Below are positions 6,769 through 10,386 of a stretch of 10,386 nucleotides of DNA, piece after piece (positions within the stretch are counted from its first letter, which is position 1; each line of letters starts with the position of its first letter). The notes beneath the pieces were generated by a model, which saw only the letters and a program-made list of their open reading frames with translations, was not told the origin of the DNA and made no database searches. This DNA comes from Coriobacteriia bacterium (GTDB lineage: Bacteria; Actinomycetota; Coriobacteriia; Coriobacteriales; UBA8131). The stretch lies in the NCBI GenBank assembly GCA_009781535.1, contig WQXX01000031.1, forward strand, positions 1-10,386, read 5' to 3'. Both the position numbers and the translations under genes were made by a program.

Positions 6769-8221
6769 ACGCCTCCCTAAACTACTTCGTTTTATCATAG
6801 TTGGGCTTGTTTGGCTGCTTATTTGGCATTTAATTAGCCTTATGATAGATAATGTTTTTCTTCTGTGCTCCCCCATCGAGGTTGTAAGAACGCTCATTGC
6901 CAGTGTACCAACCTGGGAGTTCTGGTCCGCTATCCTGCTCACCTTCTCCCGAATCCTCATCGGTTTTCTCGTTGCCTTCATACTCGGTATTGTCTTAGGC
7001 GCGCTCAGCTGGCGTTATTCTCTCTTTGACGCATTCTTTACCCCCGCTGTGTATGTCATGAAAAGTGTGCCGGTCGTCTGCTTCATCGTCTTGTTGCTTT
7101 TCTGGTTCGGAGCACCCTTTGTCAGCTCAATCGTTGTCTTTCTGGCCGTTTTTCCCGCGATATACTCTTCGATTTTAGAAGGGCTACATAACCGTGACGA
7201 GAAAACTGCCGAGATGCTCCGTGTACACAATGTATCCTTCTTCCGAACGCTTCTGACGTTGAACTGGCAGTCGGTTCTCCCGTATCTGATAGCCAGCTGC
7301 CAAGTTTCAGTTGGCACGAGCTGGAAGTCCGGGGTAGCCGCTGAGTTCATCGCCACCACACTTGGCACCATTGGCGAGCAGATGTACCAGTCAAAGATAC
7401 TGCTTTCCCCTGCCGACCTCTTTGCCTGGACGATTGTTATCGTCGTCGCTGCCCTGCTGTGCGAGAAGGGCTTTTTGCGCCTCTTGCGTGCAAGCGGCAA
7501 TTGGCTGTGGAAGGCTGCGTTGCCTAAGCCTGCTTTGCAGAAAGGCACGCATGGCAAAGCTGGCGCACGAAGAGGCGCACACAGCGAAGCAGGTATGCGA
7601 GCACGCGGTGAAGGCGCCATGCGGACTGCGAGACACCGCGGACAAGCCGAGTCGATCACTGTAAACCGGCTGGTCAAGACCTTTGGGGACAATCGTGTCA
7701 TCGATGGATTCTCAGCCATCTTCAAACCCGGGCAGCGCTATGTGCTCAGTGATCCTTCCGGAGCTGGAAAGACGTCCTTGCTTTCCCTTATCGCAGGACT
7801 CCTCCCACCTGATTCTGGAAACGTGGTATACAAAGGGCAATTCTCGATGGTGTTCCAGGAGGCGCGGCTTTTTGAAGAGCGCTCCGCAATCGAAAACGTC
7901 CAGCTTGTGGCAGGCAGCTATCTTTCCACAAACGAAATAAGGGACCTTCTTTCCGAGCTGTTGCCGCCGGAGTCCCTCGACATACCGGTATCCCAATTAT
8001 CTGGCGGTATGCGTAGGCGTCTTGAGTTGTGTCGCGCCCTGGCGATGCCTTCGCAGACCCTGCTGCTCGATGAGCCATTCGCAGGCCTTGATGACGCCAG
8101 CCGAGAACTGGCGTATACCCTCATCCTTAACAAACTCGATAATCGTATTCTGGTTATAGCGTCCCATGACCAGGAGGACGCCTATGCACTCGATGCACAG
8201 ACTGTTGATTTCGCAACCTAA
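6761..8221 (+). CDS. Fused ABC permease-ATPase (SsuC-SsuB-like) in one polypeptide
   Basis: The 486-residue product joins two normally separate subunits. Residues 1-245 are an SsuC/TauC-type permease with about six membrane segments and the coupling-loop region EGLHNRDEKTAEMLRVHNVS (140-159). Residues about 250-298 are a basic linker rich in Lys, Arg, His, Gly and Ala. Residues 299-486 are an ABC ATPase with Q-loop Gln366, signature LSGGM (413-417), Walker B TLLLDE (433-438), D-loop AGLDD and switch His469. Walker A reads DPSGAGKT (331-338): the usual first glycine is Asp. The start at 6761 overlaps the lipoprotein stop by 8 bp (ATGCTTAA). The nearest GGAGG is 26 nt upstream, so translation probably depends on coupling; the upstream in-frame ATG at 6683 lies deep in the previous gene and is rejected. 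With the lipoprotein it forms a complete importer of unknown substrate. Confidence 0.9.
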   Translation: MLKRLPKLLRFIIVGLVWLLIWHLISLMIDNVFLLCSPIEVVRTLIASVPTWEFWSAILLTFSRILIGFLVAFILGIVLGALSWRYSLFDAFFTPAVYVMKSVPVVCFIVLLLFWFGAPFVSSIVVFLAVFPAIYSSILEGLHNRDEKTAEMLRVHNVSFFRTLLTLNWQSVLPYLIASCQVSVGTSWKSGVAAEFIATTLGTIGEQMYQSKILLSPADLFAWTIVIVVAALLCEKGFLRLLRASGNWLWKAALPKPALQKGTHGKAGARRGAHSEAGMRARGEGAMRTARHRGQAESITVNRLVKTFGDNRVIDGFSAIFKPGQRYVLSDPSGAGKTSLLSLIAGLLPPDSGNVVYKGQFSMVFQEARLFEERSAIENVQLVAGSYLSTNEIRDLLSELLPPESLDIPVSQLSGGMRRRLELCRALAMPSQTLLLDEPFAGLDDASRELAYTLILNKLDNRILVIASHDQEDAYALDAQTVDFAT

Positions 8222-8248
8222 GAGATAGATTTTGCAACCTAAGAGATA
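8207..8248 (+). repeat. 21-bp tandem duplication across the transporter stop codon
   Basis: Two adjacent 21-bp units, 8207-8227 and 8228-8248, differ at one base (C8212 versus T8233). The unit reads GATTTYGCAACC, then TAAGAGATA. It carries the last four sense codons (Asp-Phe-Ala-Thr) and the TAA stop of the ABC gene. Because 21 is a multiple of three, the second copy is in frame and repeats the same residues and stop after the first stop. The second copy also supplies the weak AAGAG before the MFS start. Confidence 0.9.
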
Positions 8249-8255
8249 GTGACTG

Positions 8256-9743
8256 ATGAAATCCTCCTGCATGACAACATCGTCTAACTCGGTAATACCC
8301 TCGGCTTCGTCGCAAACTGAACCAGAACCACCAAGCTCAAAAAAGCCGATGAGACGTACCAACAAATGGCTAGCCCTCTGCATTACTTCTTTGGGCTCGC
8401 TCGGTGCAACGATCAATGCCAGCAGCATCAATATCGCCAATCCTGTGCTGGCTGCGGAATTCTCCCTGACCATGGAGCAGGTCCAATGGGTGACGACCAT
8501 CTATCTGATTATGCTCAGCTCCCTGATGCTACTCATGGGGCGTATCGGCGACCGCGTCGGAAGCCATAGGGTCTATTGCACGGGTGCTTGTATCTTTGCC
8601 CTCGGAACTTTACTCTGCGGCTTTTCAGGCGGTTTTGTCGCACTTCTCGGAGCCCGCGTCATCCAAGCGCTTGGAGCCTCCATGATCGTTGCAACCAGCA
8701 TGGGGCTCACCTCAACGATCTTCCCACTGAAACAACGGGGTACCGCCTTGGGGATCAACGTCCTGATGGTCGGTCTTGGTAGTCTTACCGGTCCTTCGCT
8801 CGGTGGTTTTATACTCTCAGTTGCTCCTTGGCACATGATCTTTTTTGTCATCGTGCCCTTCGCCTGCCTGTGCGCGCTACTGGCAGCCATCTTCCTGCGC
8901 TCCCCTGTTGCTCCCGTGCACAACGCGCCGCCGCTTGACAAACTGGGCGCTGTTATTCTCGCAGCCATCATCTGCGCCCTCATTCTTGGTATGAGCGGAG
9001 GCTTTACAGGGAGCCGGTGGTTCTTTCTGGCGCTTCTCGTCCTTATCCCCGCCCTCATCATCGTCGAGCGCAGGCAACCTCAACCGCTCATCGAGATGTC
9101 GTTGTTTAAAAACCGACGATTTTCCATGGGCAATATGATTGCCTTTCTCAGTTATAGCGGTAACATCCTGGTCTCTTTCCAGATTCCCTTTTTCCTGGAG
9201 CGAGTCTGGGAGCTACCGGTTGCAAGCGCAGGTCTCCTTTTAGCTACATCTGCACTTTTCATGGCGCTCTGCGCCCCACTTGCTGGTATTCTTTCTGACC
9301 GAATCGGCGCCCTTCGTCTTATGCCAATTGCACTGGTATTAAATGCGACCGCGTTCTTCCTTGCGTTATTCATGCCTGCAACGCCCATCATCCCTCTCTT
9401 TGTCCTTTATCTCGCCATTGCTGGATGCGGAATGGGATTAATGAATACCCCCAATAACAGCGAGATCATGACGGCTGCCGGACGCACGTTTTCCAGCTAC
9501 GCAAGCGGTTTTGTCGGAACAAACAGAAACCTGGCATTCTGCCTCGGAACCAGCGCCTCTGCCGGTTTGTATGGGATGCTTTATGGTGTGTTTGGAAACA
9601 CTGCTGCCGCTGACGATGCCTCAATGATGGCATTCAAATGCATACTGGGGCTTGCGCTTGCTTTTATGCTCGCCTCACTCGTCTTGTGCCTTTACCTGCG
9701 GCGTCAGCAGCGTACAAGGCCTTCCGAAGAAGAGCCTTCCTAG
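8256..9743 (+). CDS. MFS drug/proton antiporter, DHA2 (EmrB/QacA)-like
   Basis: The 495-residue membrane protein shows MFS motif A GRIGDRVGSHR (95-105), a conserved Arg134 segment (GARVIQALGAS, 132-142) and motif C GLGSLTGPSLGGFI (173-186), the signature of drug/proton antiporters. A second motif-A-like GILSDRIGALR lies at 344-354, after the middle loop. The number of hydrophobic segments fits 12-14 helices, with the DHA2 family as best guess. Residues 1-33 form a polar Ser/Pro/Glu-rich tail before the first helix. The ATG at 8256 has only a weak AAGAG (8241-8245) upstream; ATGs at 8271 and 8349 are alternatives, the last giving MRRTNKW directly before helix 1. It begins 34 nt after the ABC gene and may share its transcript, but is not overlapped with it. 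It would export a small molecule using the proton gradient; the substrate is unknown. Confidence 0.88.
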   Translation: MKSSCMTTSSNSVIPSASSQTEPEPPSSKKPMRRTNKWLALCITSLGSLGATINASSINIANPVLAAEFSLTMEQVQWVTTIYLIMLSSLMLLMGRIGDRVGSHRVYCTGACIFALGTLLCGFSGGFVALLGARVIQALGASMIVATSMGLTSTIFPLKQRGTALGINVLMVGLGSLTGPSLGGFILSVAPWHMIFFVIVPFACLCALLAAIFLRSPVAPVHNAPPLDKLGAVILAAIICALILGMSGGFTGSRWFFLALLVLIPALIIVERRQPQPLIEMSLFKNRRFSMGNMIAFLSYSGNILVSFQIPFFLERVWELPVASAGLLLATSALFMALCAPLAGILSDRIGALRLMPIALVLNATAFFLALFMPATPIIPLFVLYLAIAGCGMGLMNTPNNSEIMTAAGRTFSSYASGFVGTNRNLAFCLGTSASAGLYGMLYGVFGNTAAADDASMMAFKCILGLALAFMLASLVLCLYLRRQQRTRPSEEEPS

Positions 9744-9744
9744 C

Positions 9745-9762
9745 ATTTTCGCGACTGAAAAT
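9745..9762 (+). terminator. Weak hairpin just after the MFS stop
   Basis: ATTTTC (9745-9750) and GAAAAT (9757-9762) can pair around GCGACT, starting one base after the stop codon. The stem is short and AT-rich and no T-run follows, so it is a poor intrinsic terminator on its own. Confidence 0.25.
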
Positions 9763-9784
9763 AGACCTTTCCTGACTTTATGCC

Positions 9785-9976
9785 ACTTTTTGGCACAAAA
9801 GTGCGCTTGTGTACGAGTTGCTGCCATCACATGCTTGAGCAAAACCACTATTTTGCAAACTTTGCCCTATCTATGCAGATTAATGCATATGTATGCAAAT
9901 CTTGGATTTTGCAACCGATTCTACCCGATTCTACCGGGCAAAACTCGTGCACAACCGCATTTTTGTGCCAAAAAGT
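9785..9976. repeat. 192-bp element with ~40-nt inverted arms (large hairpin, MITE-like or RNA structure)
   Basis: The left arm 9785-9825 (starts ACTTTTTGGCACAAAA) pairs with the right arm 9937-9976 (ends TTTTGTGCCAAAAAGT). The first 35 positions pair with one true mismatch (C9806-C9955) and two G-U type pairs (G9801-T9960, T9812-G9949). After a small bulge, TGCC/GGCA closes the inner end. The loop (9826-9936) is AT-rich and has smaller repeats: TGCATA-TG-TATGCA at 9884-9897, two ATTTTGCAA copies (9850-9858, 9906-9914) and a 10-bp tandem repeat. It fills the gap between two convergent genes. Both non-Watson-Crick pairs are G-U only in a plus-strand transcript. It could be a miniature inverted-repeat element, a structured RNA or a bidirectional terminator. 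No clear target-site duplication was found. Confidence 0.8.
9915..9934 (+). repeat. 10-bp tandem repeat, two copies
   Basis: CCGATTCTAC is repeated exactly at 9915-9924 and 9925-9934, inside the loop of the 192-bp inverted-repeat element and next to its right arm. It is directly preceded by GATTTTGCAACC (9905-9916), a 12-mer that also occurs at 8228-8239. Confidence 0.85.
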
Positions 9977-10020
9977 AGACTGATTCGTGGTTTCGGTATT
10001 GCGACCAACTTTTCGGAGCT

Positions 10021-10386
10021 CTAGGCGACAATATATCGCTGCAACTGGCTTATAACCTCGTCAAAGTCGATAGGCTTGCCGACATGGCTGTTCATGCCGG
10101 CTTCCAGGCATTTCTCGACATCCTCCCTGAACACATTCGCTGTCATGGCAACAATCGGGATCGTTGCTGCCCGCGGTATGTCAAGAGCACGGATATCGCG
10201 CGTTGCCTCGTATCCATCGAGTTCCGGCATTTGCAGGTCCATGAATATCATCTCGTATTTGTCAGGCACCTCACGAAACATCTTGACAGCCTCGACGCCG
10301 TTAACCGCGCAGTCTATCTCTATCCCCGTCGGCTCGAGAAGCGCTAAAACGATCTCGCTGTTGATTTCCATGTCCTCGGCAAGCAG
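10021..10386 (-). CDS. Response-regulator receiver domain, probable C-terminus of a hybrid sensor histidine kinase; 5' end cut by window edge
   Basis: The frame is open to the window edge and ends at TAG (10023-10021), giving 121 residues. It opens with LLAEDMEINSEIV, the first strand of a receiver domain, with acidic pair Glu4/Asp5. The phospho-acceptor is Asp50 in MIFMDLQMP, followed by DGYEATRDIR, switch Thr82 (PIVAMTANVF) and Lys104 (VGKPID). The domain fills the whole remaining chain and no DNA-binding domain follows. The EDMEINSEI and GMNSHVGKPID pattern is typical of receivers at the end of hybrid kinases. The ATG at 10371 lies inside the domain after the acidic pair, so it is not the true start. 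It would accept phosphate from a kinase domain upstream (beyond 10386) or pass it to an HPt protein. The signal sensed is unknown. Confidence 0.92.
   Translation of the reverse strand: MLAEDMEINSEIVLALLEPTGIEIDCAVNGVEAVKMFREVPDKYEMIFMDLQMPELDGYEATRDIRALDIPRAATIPIVAMTANVFREDVEKCLEAGMNSHVGKPIDFDEVISQLQRYIVA

Larger units (their letters stand above)
9744..10020. other. Convergent intergenic region, 277 bp
   Basis: This gap separates the plus-strand MFS gene from the minus-strand receiver gene, which both end here. It is dominated by the 192-bp inverted-repeat element; a weak hairpin follows the MFS stop. The remaining 44 bp next to the receiver stop (9977-10020) show no clear GC-stem plus T-run terminator. 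Short frames crossing the region (9652-9978, 9780-9983) show no family resemblance and look non-coding. Confidence 0.6.

Noticed and set aside
7362..7664. Alternative plus-strand frame across the permease-ATPase linker, considered as evidence of a frameshift
   Set aside because: Both permease and ATPase motifs are in the same uninterrupted frame, so no shift is needed. The alternative frame carries no recognisable motif.
7015..7725. Minus-strand open frame (236 codons) inside the fused transporter gene
   Set aside because: It is antisense to permease helices and the linker. The composition is a mirror of hydrophobic codons and no domain was recognised.
9785..9976. Insertion-sequence remnant with target-site duplication
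   Set aside because: No transposase fragment is present. The flanks share only GACT-like tetramers at unequal distance, so a target duplication could not be supported.

Overview
The window most likely comes from an anaerobic, moderately GC-rich bacterium. A gut- or rumen-type member of the Coriobacteriia (Actinomycetota) would fit. This is inferred from gene content: an [FeFe] hydrogenase, a DegV protein, a Clostridia/Coriobacteria-style SsuA-like lipoprotein and a hybrid-kinase-type receiver. No rRNA or other taxonomic marker is present, so the assignment is tentative. No tRNA, rRNA, CRISPR array, transposase or phage gene was seen.

Layout. At the left edge, a minus-strand membrane protein of unknown function (1-665, cut by the window edge) is divergent from the rest. 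A 306-bp intergenic region follows, with a weak candidate promoter and a small inverted repeat. Then six plus-strand genes run to 9743: a DegV-family protein (972-1823); a flavoprotein fusing a NuoF-like C-terminal [4Fe-4S] domain to a GltD-like NAD(P)H oxidoreductase (1894-3759); a complete CpI-like [FeFe] hydrogenase with full F-cluster set (3753-5543); an SsuA-like substrate-binding lipoprotein with an acidic low-complexity insert (5533-6768); an ABC transporter with permease and ATPase fused in one chain (6761-8221); and a DHA2-type MFS transporter (8256-9743). At the right edge a receiver domain, probably the C-terminus of a hybrid sensor kinase, lies on the minus strand (10021-10386, cut by the edge). 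The convergent gap 9744-10020 holds a 192-bp element with about 40-nt inverted arms.

How the genes work together. The oxidoreductase, hydrogenase, lipoprotein and fused ABC transporter are joined by three consecutive start/stop overlaps (7, 11 and 8 bp), which indicates one translationally coupled unit. The first two genes form an apparent two-component NAD(P)H-H2 module: the flavoprotein would exchange electrons with NAD(P)H and pass them to or from the hydrogenase F-clusters. It lacks the FMN/NADH domain of NuoF, and no NuoE subunit is present, so it is not a standard HydABC bifurcating complex. The hydrogenase maturases HydE, HydF and HydG are not in the window. Tight coupling of this module to an importer of unknown substrate, itself with two architectural oddities, is the most interesting biology here. 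The second main lead is the structured 192-bp element near the right end.
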